Positions 40,525 through 50,179 of a stretch of DNA of 64,000 nt are shown here, in pieces; within the stretch, counting starts at the first letter, position 1, and each line of letters opens with the position of its first letter. Below the pieces are notes generated by a model. That model was not told where the DNA came from. It saw nothing but the letters and a program-made list of their open reading frames with translations, and searched no databases. A program made the position numbers and the translations under genes. Where the stretch lies: contig NZ_JAMBNP010000011.1 in NCBI RefSeq assembly GCF_023715145.1, positions 62,001-126,000 on the forward strand, written 5' to 3'. This DNA comes from Paenibacillus glycanilyticus. Its GTDB lineage: Bacteria; Bacillota; Bacilli; Paenibacillales; Paenibacillaceae.

Positions 40525-43500
40525 ATGATAAGACATATAAGGAGCAGGCAACAAACAAGAATATGGTCGCTGCTGCTGGCGATCATAATGGTTATTCAGG
40601 TGGGTGGGCTGATGCCTAAGCAGGTTCATGCAAGCGCTGTCAGCGAAACGTATGCGGAGGATGGAACAATTCATTTTGTCCTGCCGAAGTCGGCGGTCAG
40701 CATTGCCGCCAAAGGCGATTTCAACGGCTGGGGAGATCCGGCCGCAGCGCTGGCGGATGAGGACGGGGACGGTACTTATACCGCTGAACTAACCGGTGAT
40801 GCGCCAAACAAGGCTTACGGCTACAAGTTTCTGGTTAACGGCAACTGGCTGGATGATCCGAATTTGAGCGTAACCTCGGACGAGAACAGTATCATTCGTC
40901 TCAGCTATACGCCGCATTTCAAGGTGGCCGGCAGCTTTGATGAGAACGCGTTTGCCGATCAGCATGAGATGGCGCTTAGCGAGGGCAGTTATACGTTTGC
41001 GGCGGAGTCGCTCGCGGACGGGACTTATACGTACAAATTTATTTCGGCGGCAGACGGTCTGCCAAGCATTTGGTTCCTTGATCCAACCCATACGGACACC
41101 TCGAACGGGAACAGCAAAATCCTCGTAGGCGAAGCACCCGTTGATGCTCCGGCGCCGGATGTATTTGCGAATCAGCCTGGCGGCAGTGCCAAATGGGTTG
41201 TAGCCGGCTCCTTCCAAGGCTGGAATAACGCTTCGACGGAAACGCAAATGAGTCATTTGGCTGGCGAATTCTATGCGTATTCGACCGTGCTGGATCCAGG
41301 CCGTTACGAGTTCAAGCTGGTGCGCCAAGGGACTTGGGACGGTTACTCGGATAATGGCAATAACTTTGCTTTTACCCTTGCCGCTCAGTCGAAGGTGAAC
41401 TTCTACGTGAACGACGAGCTGGGGCAGGTCCGAATCAGCGTGCCGGGGGCAAGCGGCATCCCGCAATATACGCCTGCTCAGTCGGCAGCGGAATGGCCGC
41501 GCCTTGTGGGAGACATTCAAGCCGTACTCGGAGAGTCAGCCTGGGCCCCCGATCAAGCGAAGCAAAGGTTTGTCGACTACAACTTTGACGGTTCGGTCTA
41601 TAAGCTGCAGCGCACGCTGCCGGCCGGCCGCTATGAGATGAAGGTTGTGCTGGGTGACAACTGGTCGACTGACAATTACGGCGCTGGCGGCGACAATTTC
41701 ATCCTGACGACCATTGATCCGGCAGATGTGACCTTCAGCACCGTGCTGGAAGAACGGACGATCGTGACGAACTACAAGCCGGCGGACAGCCAGTATGACG
41801 GGACGATTAAGCGGGATAAGCTGCTGTTTGATTCCCGGTCGGTTACTTACAAGAAACCGTTTGGCGCTATAAAAGAAGGCAGCGAGGATGTGACGCTCCG
41901 TATTGCGACGGAAGCGGGCGACGCGCAGGTCGTGCGCGCAGAGCTCAGCAATCCGGAGGGTATTGCGTCGGCATTCGATATGCATAAAGCAACTTCTTTC
42001 GATAACAAGGATTATTGGGAAGTGACCATTCCGGGTGCGGCATTCCAGGGCATCGGGGTGTGGGGCTACAAGTTTATTCTGATCGACGGGGCAGCGAAAA
42101 TTGAATACGGCGATGACGGCTCGCGCGGCGGAACGGGGACAACGGCGGATGAGGGCGTATTGCCTTACGATCTGACCGTCTACGACAAGGATTTTACGAC
42201 GCCGGATTGGATGAAGAACGCGGTTGTGTATCAGATTTTCCCGGACCGCTTCTATGATGGAGACAAGTCAAATAACCGCGCGAAAACAGAGGACGGCTAC
42301 CGCGGTCCCGTCCAAGGCGATACGACAACGGCAGGCGTAACCGCGAAAGGCGGCTATGAGCTGCAATACTTTGACGGCGGAGTGACCAATGATCCAACGC
42401 CGGGTCAGGTGGAAGGAACATGGACGACGGCTCCGGAAAATCCCGACCGGATAACACCGGAGCAGAAGCCGTACTTCCCGGATGCCAAATCGGACGGTGT
42501 CTGGACGAATGAGTTTTACGGCGGCGACATTCAGGGGGCTTCACAAAACCTCGACTACCTGAAGTCGATTGGCGTAAACGTCATTTACTTCAACCCGGTT
42601 GCCTGGGCGGCTTCAAACCATAAATACGATGCAACGGATTACGAGCATCTTGACCCGATGTTTGGCGAGCCGGTATACAATACGCCTGGCGATCCTAGCT
42701 CCGGTCTGGATTATGAAGCAACAAGAGTGGCCTCTGACCGCGTATTTACGGATTTTGCGAAAAAAGCGCATGACATGGGCTTTAAGCTGATCGTTGACGG
42801 CGTGTTTAACCATGTCGGCGATGACTCGATTTATTTTGACCGTTATGAGAAATACCCGGAGATTGGCGCTTACGAGTTCTGGGCAAAAGTCTACGACAAG
42901 GTGAATGATGAAGGCGCGGCGCTGGAAACGGCGAAGCAGCAGGTCATTGATTCCTTTACGGCTCAGATTAACCCGGCAACGGGCGGGCATTACGCCTATC
43001 CGGAGGATTTTGATTTTACAACCTGGTTTACGGTATCCAATGAAAAGGTGGACGGCCATTACAAATACGAAGGCTGGTGGGGGTATGATTCCTTGCCCGT
43101 GATCGATGCGCTGACGCCTGCGGCAGGCGATGCCGAAGGTCTTGAAGGCAACCATGAATGGAACGTGCAGGGCTACCGCGATCTCGTTATTGGCCATGAT
43201 TTGACCGGCAAATCGGATGAAGAGGCTTCCGCCATGATGCAGGAGGCGAACTCGCAGCGCTGGGGCTGGATGGGCGCGAACGGCTGGCGTCTTGACGTCG
43301 CGCCCGATGTGTCCTCAGGTACCTGGCAGAAATTCCGCGAAGCGGTGAAATCGACGGAAGGGCGCAAGGACAGCAATGGAGAGACCATTCCGGAGCCGAT
43401 TATTCTAGGCGAAGAGTGGGGCGTAGCCACAAAGTTCCTGCTTGGCGATCAGTTCGATTCCGTTATGAACTACCGCTTCCGCGGCGCGCTTCAAGGCTTT

Positions 43501-46500
43501 ATTATCAGCGGCAATGCGCAGCAGTTTAACGATGCCTTGGAGTCAATCCGCGAGGATTATCCGGCAGAAGCTTGGGAAGTAATGCTGAACCTGGTTGATT
43601 CCCATGACACGATCCGCTCGATTACGAAATACGATAAGCCGGAATGGGAAGAGGAGCATTTGGCGATTGCGCCGGAGCCTTCCGACAAAGCTTTGCAAAT
43701 GCAGGCGTTAACGGCGATTTTCCAAATGGGCTACCCGGGAGCCCCGACCATTTATTATGGGGATGAGGTTGGACTCGCCGGTACGAAGGATCCGGATTCC
43801 CGCCGCGCCTTCCCTTGGGAACGCGTATCCGGCTCGAATGGCACGTATGCAGGCGTTGGCCGATATGCCTCGTTGTTCGATACGTATCAGAAAGCAGGCG
43901 GCGTTCGAGACAACAATGAAGTATTCCGTACAGGCGATTTGAAGACGGCTTACAATACGGGCGATGTCATTGCTTATGCTAGGAAAACGGGCAGTCAAGG
44001 CGGACTGGTTGCCATAAACCGAGGTTCGTCGGATGCTACGATTCAAGTTGACGTGGCTGGCTTCCTGCCGGAGGGTCTGACGCTTGAGGATCAGCTGGGC
44101 AGCGGTATGGAAGCAACGGTTGCGGGCGGCAAAATCGCCTTGACGGTAAAAGCGATGAGCGGCCTCATGATGATCTCGACGACAGAGCTTGTACAAGTTC
44201 CTGAAGTTCAGAATCTTCACGCGACCGGCGGCAACGGTAAAGTGACTCTCACTTGGGACGCTTCTGCCGGAGCGACGGGCTATAACGTATACCGCGCGGC
44301 AATTGAAGGCGGTCAGCTGCAGCTGGTTGGACAGCCAACCGACATAAGCTGGACGGATTCGGATGTCGTAAACGGCAAGAAATATTACTATACCGTAACG
44401 GCTGTCACCGAAGATGGAGAGAGCCCGTTAAGCGAGTACGGGTCGGCAACTCCGTCGTTCCCGGTCGGAGGTACAGCCGTGACGAAACAATCGGAGGAAG
44501 TGACGCTGGGCGTTGGTCATAAGACCTCCGAGATTGAAGTCACGATCGATATTCCCGGTCTGACCGATGATGCGGCTTATGCGGGCAAGGAAGCGCCAAA
44601 CGTCATTGCGAGACTAGCTTTCTATAAGGACGACGCAAACAAAGCGAACGCGGAAGATACAAAGCTTCGTTACAAGGCGGATACGGAAGACGGCAAAAAA
44701 ATATACTGGGCGGCGTTTGAGCCGACGGAAGCGGGAACCTATTCCTATTATGCAAGAGTATCCACGGATAATGGCGAGTCCTACACCGATTCGGCCGAGG
44801 CCGCGGTGAACGTTCAGGCGGACAGCTCGGATACAGCGGCTCCGAAAGCGCCAGTGCTATCGGATATTGCGGTTGAATCGAACCGCGTTCTGCTGAACTG
44901 GACAGAGGATGCCGAAGAGGAAACGGTGGATCATTTTGAGATTTACCGGAAGGCTGCGGATTCGGATTTTGTGAAAATCGCCGCGGCCGCGAAGACAGCT
45001 GTTTCTTACGTTGATTTTACGGTCAGCAATGATACGGCATACACGTATAAGGTAGCTGCCGTGGACAGCGCCTATAACCGTGCTTTCTCGGGCGAGCAAT
45101 CGGTTACGCCTAAGCTGGTTATGGTCGATGTGAAGCTCCGCGTTCATCTGCCCGGTTATACGCCGGTTCAAGACGATATCTATTTGGCGGGCGATCTGAA
45201 CGGCTGGAATTCGTCGGGCAATAAACTGAATGTGCCAAGCGGCGCAACCACTCGCGACGTGGTGGAATACAGCTTCAAGATGATGGCAGGCAAGACGATC
45301 CAATACAAATACACCCGCGGGACATGGGCGACCGAGGCCTTTACCTCGCATGCCCGCGTAGCCAGCGATACGGTGGATGCCGGCAACTATGCGTATTCTT
45401 CGACGGATACGAATATGAGGCTGACGATTAAGAACCAGGGCGGCAATACGATGGTCGTTGACGATTACGTGCTGCGCTGGGTGGATATGCCGATGATCGT
45501 TACGATGCCTCGCATCTCTTATGGGGAAGATATTTCGTACGAGACGGGCGAGGAGTCATTCACCCTGAAGTCGAATGTGCCGTACGGCGTGGACTTCACG
45601 ATTAACGGGCAGCCGCTTGCCGAAGGCGCAATGGATGCTTACGGGAATGTGTCGGTGGACCATATTGCGCTGCAGCCTGGAGTGAACCGGTTTACGCTTC
45701 ATATTGAGCCAAGCGCGGAGACGCTGGCGCAGGAATGGTACACCGATAAGGGGCGCGCTTCGCAAGCGACCAAAACGATAGAATTGGTTATCACGAGAGA
45801 GGGCGGCGAAAGCGGCAGCGGCAACGGCAACGGAAGCGGCGGAGTGACGCCTGGCAGCTCCTCCGTCACGGTAACGGAGCAGCAGTTGAAGGATGCGGTC
45901 AAACAATCCGGCGACGGCAAAGCGACCATTGCGGTTGAAGGGAAGTCGGAAGTTCTCCTGCCAATGAATACGGCAGAACTGCTGAACGGCAAGGCGCTCG
46001 AGCTGAAGCAGGGAGACCTGACGCTGCTCGTGCCAGGAGCGGTACTGCAAGAGCTGCTTAAGAAGGCAGGGGCAGGTTCGGCTTCGCATATTGTTCTGAA
46101 GCTTCAGGCGCTGGCTGCCAAGGCGCAGAAGGAATTGATTGATAAGGCTGCTGCGGCAAGCGGCGTGGAATTGAAACCCGCCTCGGAAGTGTACGACTTC
46201 CGGCTTGCGGTAGTTGACGGCAGCGGCAAGGACACGGCAGTGCTCAGCACCTTTGTTCAACCGCTCAAGCTGACGTTCAAGCTGGACAGCGAAGCTAACC
46301 AGAAGCTGACCGGTATATATTATGTGGCGGATAACGGCAAGCTGGAGTATAACGGCGGAACGGTAAATGCGGATGGTACAATTACAACAGCAATTCACCA
46401 CTTCTCCAGCTATGCGGCATTGGAATACGCCAAGACGTTTGAAGACGTTCCGTTGTCCCATTGGGCAGGGGAGATGATTAGGGAGCTAGCCTCTCATCAT

Positions 46501-46974
46501 GTAATTACGGGCGTCACCGCTGACCGGTTTGAGCCGGAGCGCAGCGTGACCCGTGCAGAGTTTGCGGCATTGCTTGTGCGCGCGATGAACCTGAAGGCGG
46601 CGAAGCCGGCCGGATTTACGGATGTAGCGTCTGGCAGCTGGTATGAAGGCAGCGTAAATGCCGCTGCCGAAGCGGGGATCATTCGCGGCCGCACGGCAAC
46701 GATTTTTTCCCCAAATGCCGTAATCACGCGAGAAGAGATGGCCGTTATGCTCATGCGCGCGTATGAAGCGAAGAGCGGCAAGAAAGCAGAAGGCGGCGGT
46801 GAGGGCAGCTCCCTTATCGATTCGGCCGCGATTCATAATTGGGCAAAAGAGTCCATTGAAGCAGCCGTGAAGCTGGGCTTCCTCAATGGCAAGGGTCAAG
46901 GCCAATTCGACCCGCAAGGCAACACCACACGCGCTGAAAGCGCGAAGGTGATTTTTAAGCTGCTAGGCTTATAG
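40525..46974 (+). CDS. Cell-surface amylopullulanase (GH13) with SLH anchor
   Basis: A 2149-residue secreted multidomain alpha-glucan hydrolase. A signal peptide (residues 1-37) is followed by starch-binding type modules (GDFNGWGD, AGSFQGWNN and a third similar segment, to about 450). The GH13 catalytic domain starts near NAVVYQIFPDRFYDGD. Its four conserved regions are visible: DGVFNHVG (758), GWRLDVAPD with nucleophile Asp924, LGEEWG with acid Glu963, and DSHDT with Asp1028. Two fibronectin III-like domains, another starch-binding module (AGDLNGWNS), a Gly/Ser linker, a surface-protein domain and three SLH repeats (about 1968-2149) follow. It should degrade starch or pullulan at the cell wall. 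GGGAGGA precedes the ATG. Confidence 0.93.
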   Translation: MIRHIRSRQQTRIWSLLLAIIMVIQVGGLMPKQVHASAVSETYAEDGTIHFVLPKSAVSIAAKGDFNGWGDPAAALADEDGDGTYTAELTGDAPNKAYGYKFLVNGNWLDDPNLSVTSDENSIIRLSYTPHFKVAGSFDENAFADQHEMALSEGSYTFAAESLADGTYTYKFISAADGLPSIWFLDPTHTDTSNGNSKILVGEAPVDAPAPDVFANQPGGSAKWVVAGSFQGWNNASTETQMSHLAGEFYAYSTVLDPGRYEFKLVRQGTWDGYSDNGNNFAFTLAAQSKVNFYVNDELGQVRISVPGASGIPQYTPAQSAAEWPRLVGDIQAVLGESAWAPDQAKQRFVDYNFDGSVYKLQRTLPAGRYEMKVVLGDNWSTDNYGAGGDNFILTTIDPADVTFSTVLEERTIVTNYKPADSQYDGTIKRDKLLFDSRSVTYKKPFGAIKEGSEDVTLRIATEAGDAQVVRAELSNPEGIASAFDMHKATSFDNKDYWEVTIPGAAFQGIGVWGYKFILIDGAAKIEYGDDGSRGGTGTTADEGVLPYDLTVYDKDFTTPDWMKNAVVYQIFPDRFYDGDKSNNRAKTEDGYRGPVQGDTTTAGVTAKGGYELQYFDGGVTNDPTPGQVEGTWTTAPENPDRITPEQKPYFPDAKSDGVWTNEFYGGDIQGASQNLDYLKSIGVNVIYFNPVAWAASNHKYDATDYEHLDPMFGEPVYNTPGDPSSGLDYEATRVASDRVFTDFAKKAHDMGFKLIVDGVFNHVGDDSIYFDRYEKYPEIGAYEFWAKVYDKVNDEGAALETAKQQVIDSFTAQINPATGGHYAYPEDFDFTTWFTVSNEKVDGHYKYEGWWGYDSLPVIDALTPAAGDAEGLEGNHEWNVQGYRDLVIGHDLTGKSDEEASAMMQEANSQRWGWMGANGWRLDVAPDVSSGTWQKFREAVKSTEGRKDSNGETIPEPIILGEEWGVATKFLLGDQFDSVMNYRFRGALQGFIISGNAQQFNDALESIREDYPAEAWEVMLNLVDSHDTIRSITKYDKPEWEEEHLAIAPEPSDKALQMQALTAIFQMGYPGAPTIYYGDEVGLAGTKDPDSRRAFPWERVSGSNGTYAGVGRYASLFDTYQKAGGVRDNNEVFRTGDLKTAYNTGDVIAYARKTGSQGGLVAINRGSSDATIQVDVAGFLPEGLTLEDQLGSGMEATVAGGKIALTVKAMSGLMMISTTELVQVPEVQNLHATGGNGKVTLTWDASAGATGYNVYRAAIEGGQLQLVGQPTDISWTDSDVVNGKKYYYTVTAVTEDGESPLSEYGSATPSFPVGGTAVTKQSEEVTLGVGHKTSEIEVTIDIPGLTDDAAYAGKEAPNVIARLAFYKDDANKANAEDTKLRYKADTEDGKKIYWAAFEPTEAGTYSYYARVSTDNGESYTDSAEAAVNVQADSSDTAAPKAPVLSDIAVESNRVLLNWTEDAEEETVDHFEIYRKAADSDFVKIAAAAKTAVSYVDFTVSNDTAYTYKVAAVDSAYNRAFSGEQSVTPKLVMVDVKLRVHLPGYTPVQDDIYLAGDLNGWNSSGNKLNVPSGATTRDVVEYSFKMMAGKTIQYKYTRGTWATEAFTSHARVASDTVDAGNYAYSSTDTNMRLTIKNQGGNTMVVDDYVLRWVDMPMIVTMPRISYGEDISYETGEESFTLKSNVPYGVDFTINGQPLAEGAMDAYGNVSVDHIALQPGVNRFTLHIEPSAETLAQEWYTDKGRASQATKTIELVITREGGESGSGNGNGSGGVTPGSSSVTVTEQQLKDAVKQSGDGKATIAVEGKSEVLLPMNTAELLNGKALELKQGDLTLLVPGAVLQELLKKAGAGSASHIVLKLQALAAKAQKELIDKAAAASGVELKPASEVYDFRLAVVDGSGKDTAVLSTFVQPLKLTFKLDSEANQKLTGIYYVADNGKLEYNGGTVNADGTITTAIHHFSSYAALEYAKTFEDVPLSHWAGEMIRELASHHVITGVTADRFEPERSVTRAEFAALLVRAMNLKAAKPAGFTDVASGSWYEGSVNAAAEAGIIRGRTATIFSPNAVITREEMAVMLMRAYEAKSGKKAEGGGEGSSLIDSAAIHNWAKESIEAAVKLGFLNGKGQGQFDPQGNTTRAESAKVIFKLLGL

Positions 46975-46996
46975 CAGACGGAAAGCTGTCCCTAAT

Positions 46997-47156
46997 GGAG
47001 ACCGCTGCAAAAGTACCTATTTAGAAAAAAGCACAAAAATCAGGGGGTCAAAAATGACCTCCTGAACAAGAAACGAGCCTTAGAAGCGATTCTGGAGGCT
47101 CGTTTTTCTTTGATTTTTTCCTTGGTCTAAAAAAGTGGACTTTTGCAGGGCTCTCC
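46997..47156. mobile_element. 160-bp MITE-like element inserted in the amylopullulanase terminator
   Basis: Imperfect terminal inverted repeats of about 20 bp: GGAGACCGCTGCAAAAGTAC at the left, and at the right GGACTTTTGCAGGGCTCTCC, whose complement starts GGAGAGCCCTGCAAAAGTCC. TAAT flanks it on both sides (46993-46996 and 47157-47160). Removing the element and one TAAT rebuilds a perfect terminator, AAAGCTGTCCC-loop-GGGACAGCTTT plus T-run, so it sits exactly in the loop. It encodes no protein. The ends resemble IS1182-like elements, from memory only. Confidence 0.75.
47072..47110 (+). terminator. Terminator carried inside the MITE-like element
   Basis: AACGAGCCT / AGGCTCGTT with a loop of about 15 nt and the run TTTTTCTTTGATTTTTT. 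A second hairpin GGGGGTCA / TGACCTCC (47043-47062) precedes it. It probably replaces the terminator broken by the insertion. Confidence 0.75.
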
Positions 47157-47224
47157 TAATGGGGGACAGCTTTTTTGCGTCTCAATAGGAGCAGTGACGG
47201 TGCGTAAGACGGGTTCATGCGGTA

Positions 47225-47396
47225 GAATAGTAGGTCAAAACCTTACTGCAGCCGGTATGCGATATGATAGAAGGAAGCAATCAGCGAAATAGCAGGCAAA
47301 AACCTTACTACAGCCGGTAGGCGATGCGATAGATGGAAGCAATCAGCGAAATAGCAGACAAAAACCTTACTACAGCCGGTAGGCGATGAGATAGCC
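47225..47396. repeat. 62-bp tandem repeat, about 2.8 copies
   Basis: CCTTACT(A/G)CAGCCGGTA recurs at 47241, 47303 and 47365, a constant 62-bp period. The intervening sequence (GGAAGCAATCAGCGAAATAG) is also conserved. It lies between the convergent amylopullulanase and LysR genes and ends 8 bp before the LysR stop codon. No coding potential is seen. Confidence 0.85.
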
Positions 47397-47403
47397 CCGA
47401 TTC

Positions 47404-48300
47404 CTACCTCACAAAGGGGTTCTGGCTAATCATGTTTACTAGATTCATCGCCGAAGCGGAGAGTGGTTCATATTTCCGGGTACAGATGGCAATCGAGTTT
47501 TTGAGATGAATGCCTTCAACATATACCCGCGCAAGCTCGCCGCGCTCGACATAATCGCGAACGACAAGAGAGGAGACGAAGTTGGCGCCGTAGCCTGCGA
47601 TGACGGCAGTTGTGGCTTCATGCAGTCCGTTAAACTGCAGGGAGATGGTCGGGACGGAGGAGTTATAGGTGCGGCATAGCGATAACAGCCTTTCCCTCGT
47701 GGAGCTGCCTTCTTCGCGCATGACAAACGGCTCCTTCATCATCTCGGACAATGTAACCTGCTGGTTGGCATACCGGTGGCTTGGCGCAACAACAAACCAT
47801 AATTCATCCTGGAACAGCTCTTCCGTCTGAATGGTATCGGGGTAGTTCTCGGCCATGCCGCCGAATATCGCGATATCGACCTCGACGTCTAACAGCTGTT
47901 GTAAGGCGCCGCTGGAATTGGTTGTTGTAATGTTCATCTCTACCTGCTCGAATTGCTGCTTGAACTTGGCGATCCAGGCCGGGATCAGGAAGTGGGCAGG
48001 CAGATAAGTGGCGGCAAGCCGAATGCTGCCGATGGTGCCGCTGCGATAATTCAAGGCAAATTGCTCAATCTGATGCTCTACGGCAAATAGTCTTTTGGCC
48101 AGCACGGCAAGCTCCTCGCCGGCATCGGTTAAAGCTATTCCTCTCCCTTGAGGCATGAAGAGAGTCAGCATCAGCTCCTTCTCGAACTTCTTGATCTGCC
48201 CTGTTATAGCAGGCTGGCTGATGTTCAGCAGTTCTGAGGCGCGGGTTACACTTCCGGTAACGGCAATGGTATGAAACAAGCGCAAGGCATGCAGGTTCAT
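47404..48300 (-). CDS. LysR-family regulator
   Basis: A 298-residue LysR regulator. The helix-turn-helix is LFHTIAVTGSVTRASELLNI and SQPAITGQIKKFEKEL; the effector domain follows (IGSIRLAATYLPAHFLIP). ATG 48300 was chosen because GAGGG lies 9 nt upstream; the open frame reaches 48324. It is divergent from an O-methyltransferase gene 132 bp away in an AT-rich spacer, and so probably controls it and the quinone reductase gene that follows. Confidence 0.88.
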   Translation of the reverse strand: MNLHALRLFHTIAVTGSVTRASELLNISQPAITGQIKKFEKELMLTLFMPQGRGIALTDAGEELAVLAKRLFAVEHQIEQFALNYRSGTIGSIRLAATYLPAHFLIPAWIAKFKQQFEQVEMNITTTNSSGALQQLLDVEVDIAIFGGMAENYPDTIQTEELFQDELWFVVAPSHRYANQQVTLSEMMKEPFVMREEGSSTRERLLSLCRTYNSSVPTISLQFNGLHEATTAVIAGYGANFVSSLVVRDYVERGELARVYVEGIHLKNSIAICTRKYEPLSASAMNLVNMISQNPFVR

Positions 48301-48432
48301 GGTTAAGGTCCCTCTTTTCCACACATATATATATATTATATAAGTTACTCAAAAACATATATTATTCTTATCATTATAACTCGCTTACTATGGAAGTAGA
48401 AGATCATCTCAAAGCGAGGAGAAGTGGTAAAC

Positions 48433-49104
48433 ATGACTACGATGCACACTTGGGAAAAGGTTGATGCGTACATCACGGAGCGGCTTATTGAGCAGGATGA
48501 GGTTCTGGAGCAGGTGCTGGCGAACAATAAGAAGGCTGATCTGCCTGCTATCGATGTAGCGCCTAATCAAGGGAAGCTGCTAAATATGTATGCTCAAATG
48601 ATAGGCGCATCCCGAATTTTGGAGATTGGCACGCTTGGCGGCTACAGCACGGTCTGGATGGCAAGAGCGCTGCCGGAGCTTGGACAGTTGGTTACGTTAG
48701 AGCTTGATCCTCATCATGCTGAAGTTGCCGGGCAAAATATTGCTTTAGCCGGGCTCAGTCATAAGGTAGAGATCAGAGTTGGAGAGGCGCTGGAGCAATT
48801 AGCGAAGCTGGAGGCGGAAGGGGCAGCGCCGTTTGACCTTATCTTTATTGATGCCGACAAACCTAATAATCCTCAATATCTGCAATGGGCGCTGCGATTC
48901 TCTCGTCCCGGCACGGTTATTGTTGGAGACAATGTCATTCGGGACGGGGAAGTAACGAACAAGCACAGCACGGATCCGCGCGTCCAAGGCGTACGCAGGT
49001 TTATGGATTTGCTTGCGGAGGAGCCGCGAGTAACGGCAACAGCCCTTCAAACGGTTGGAGCAAAGGGCTATGACGGTTTTGTGCTTGGGATAGTAAAGGA
49101 GTAA
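48433..49104 (+). CDS. SAM-dependent O-methyltransferase (caffeoyl-CoA/catechol type)
   Basis: A 223-residue class I methyltransferase. SAM-binding motif I is RILEIGTLGGYSTVWMARAL; the metal-linked acidic motif is DLIFIDADKPNNPQYLQWAL. The family methylates catechol-like or related hydroxyl groups with a divalent metal. ATG 48433 follows GAGGAG by 11 nt; GTG 48424 is too close to it. The next gene, a quinone/enone reductase, starts 35 bp later and is probably in the same operon, both divergent from a LysR gene. A role in detoxifying phenolics or quinones is plausible. Confidence 0.87.
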   Translation: MTTMHTWEKVDAYITERLIEQDEVLEQVLANNKKADLPAIDVAPNQGKLLNMYAQMIGASRILEIGTLGGYSTVWMARALPELGQLVTLELDPHHAEVAGQNIALAGLSHKVEIRVGEALEQLAKLEAEGAAPFDLIFIDADKPNNPQYLQWALRFSRPGTVIVGDNVIRDGEVTNKHSTDPRVQGVRRFMDLLAEEPRVTATALQTVGAKGYDGFVLGIVKE

Positions 49105-49139
49105 AATAAAAGAAACAAAACCGAAGGAGTGGATGCAGG

Positions 49140-50132
49140 GTGAATCACTATCGCGCATTAGTAGCGGACAAGGAGGGAGAAGAACAACCAAAGCTGTCGA
49201 TCAAAAACCTCACCGCGGCGGACCTGCCTGAAGGAGAAGTAACCATTCGCGTAGCCTACTCCAGCGTGAATTATAAAGATGGAATGGTTGGAATCCAGGG
49301 GAGAATGGTCAAGAATTACCCTCATGTCCCGGGCATTGATCTCTCGGGTACGGTAACCGAATCAAGCGATTCGCGTTATCAGCCCGGCGATCAGGTGATT
49401 GTTACGAGCTACGGTCTTGGCATAGCGCATTATGGCGGATATAGCGAAATCGCCAGGGTTCCGGCCGGCTGGGTTGTTCCTCTGCCCGAAGGACTCACTC
49501 TCCGCGAAGCCATGATACTAGGCACGGCGGGCTTTACAGCGGCGTTATCGGTTCAGCGGCTTGAGGACAACGGACTTACGCCGGATAAAGGCCAGGTGGT
49601 GGTTGCCGGCGCGAGCGGCGGGGTAGGCAGCGTTGCCGTTAATATTCTTGCCAAACGCGGCTATGAGGTAACGGCGAGCACCGGCAGGCTAAGCGAAGAA
49701 GGGTATTTGAAGGAGCTTGGCGCAGCTCATGTCATTCATCGGGATGAATTGACGGAGTCCGAAAAAAGGCCGATTCGGCGACCGCAATGGGCGGCGGCGG
49801 TTGATCCGGTTGGAGGCAAGACGTTATCCTATCTTCTGTCCACGCTTCAATACGGCGGTTCGGTCGCAACAAGCGGACTTACCGGAGGGGTTGAGATAGA
49901 GACGTCCGTGTATCCTTTTATTCTTAGAGGGGTGAACTGGCTGGGGATCGATTCGGTAGAATGCCCGATGGAGCTTCGCCGCCGGGTATGGGAGAGGCTT
50001 GCTGCCGATCTTAAGCCAACGATGCTCAGTACCACGATCGTAAACGAAATTACGTTAGATGAGCTTCCGGAGGAGCTTGCCCGCATTCTGCAAGGCCAAG
50101 TGCGCGGCAGAACCATCGTAAAGCTCGGATAA
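49140..50132 (+). CDS. YhdH/AcuI-type NADPH quinone/acrylyl-CoA reductase
   Basis: A 330-residue medium-chain dehydrogenase/reductase without zinc ligands. It has VAYSSVNYKDGMVGIQGRMV, the NADPH-binding VVVAGASGGVGSVAVNILAK and SVECPMELRRRVWERLAADL, all typical of the YhdH/YhfP group. These enzymes reduce acrylyl-CoA or other enones. The start is GTG 49140 with AAGGAG about 11 nt upstream. A strong bidirectional terminator follows, shared with msrA. Confidence 0.88.
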   Translation: MNHYRALVADKEGEEQPKLSIKNLTAADLPEGEVTIRVAYSSVNYKDGMVGIQGRMVKNYPHVPGIDLSGTVTESSDSRYQPGDQVIVTSYGLGIAHYGGYSEIARVPAGWVVPLPEGLTLREAMILGTAGFTAALSVQRLEDNGLTPDKGQVVVAGASGGVGSVAVNILAKRGYEVTASTGRLSEEGYLKELGAAHVIHRDELTESEKRPIRRPQWAAAVDPVGGKTLSYLLSTLQYGGSVATSGLTGGVEIETSVYPFILRGVNWLGIDSVECPMELRRRVWERLAADLKPTMLSTTIVNEITLDELPEELARILQGQVRGRTIVKLG

Positions 50133-50134
50133 AA

Positions 50135-50179
50135 AAGCGAAACCCGCCGGGGCTGTCCAGGCGGGTTTCGCTTAGTTTT
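50135..50179. terminator. Bidirectional terminator between the reductase and msrA genes
   Basis: A 14-bp perfect stem AAGCGAAACCCGCC / GGCGGGTTTCGCTT, with TAGTTTTATTT to the right and A6 to the left (T6 on the minus strand). Confidence 0.88.

Noticed and set aside
45556..46461. 301-codon minus-strand open frame
   Set aside because: Antisense to the amylopullulanase C-terminal part; no domain and no ribosome site.
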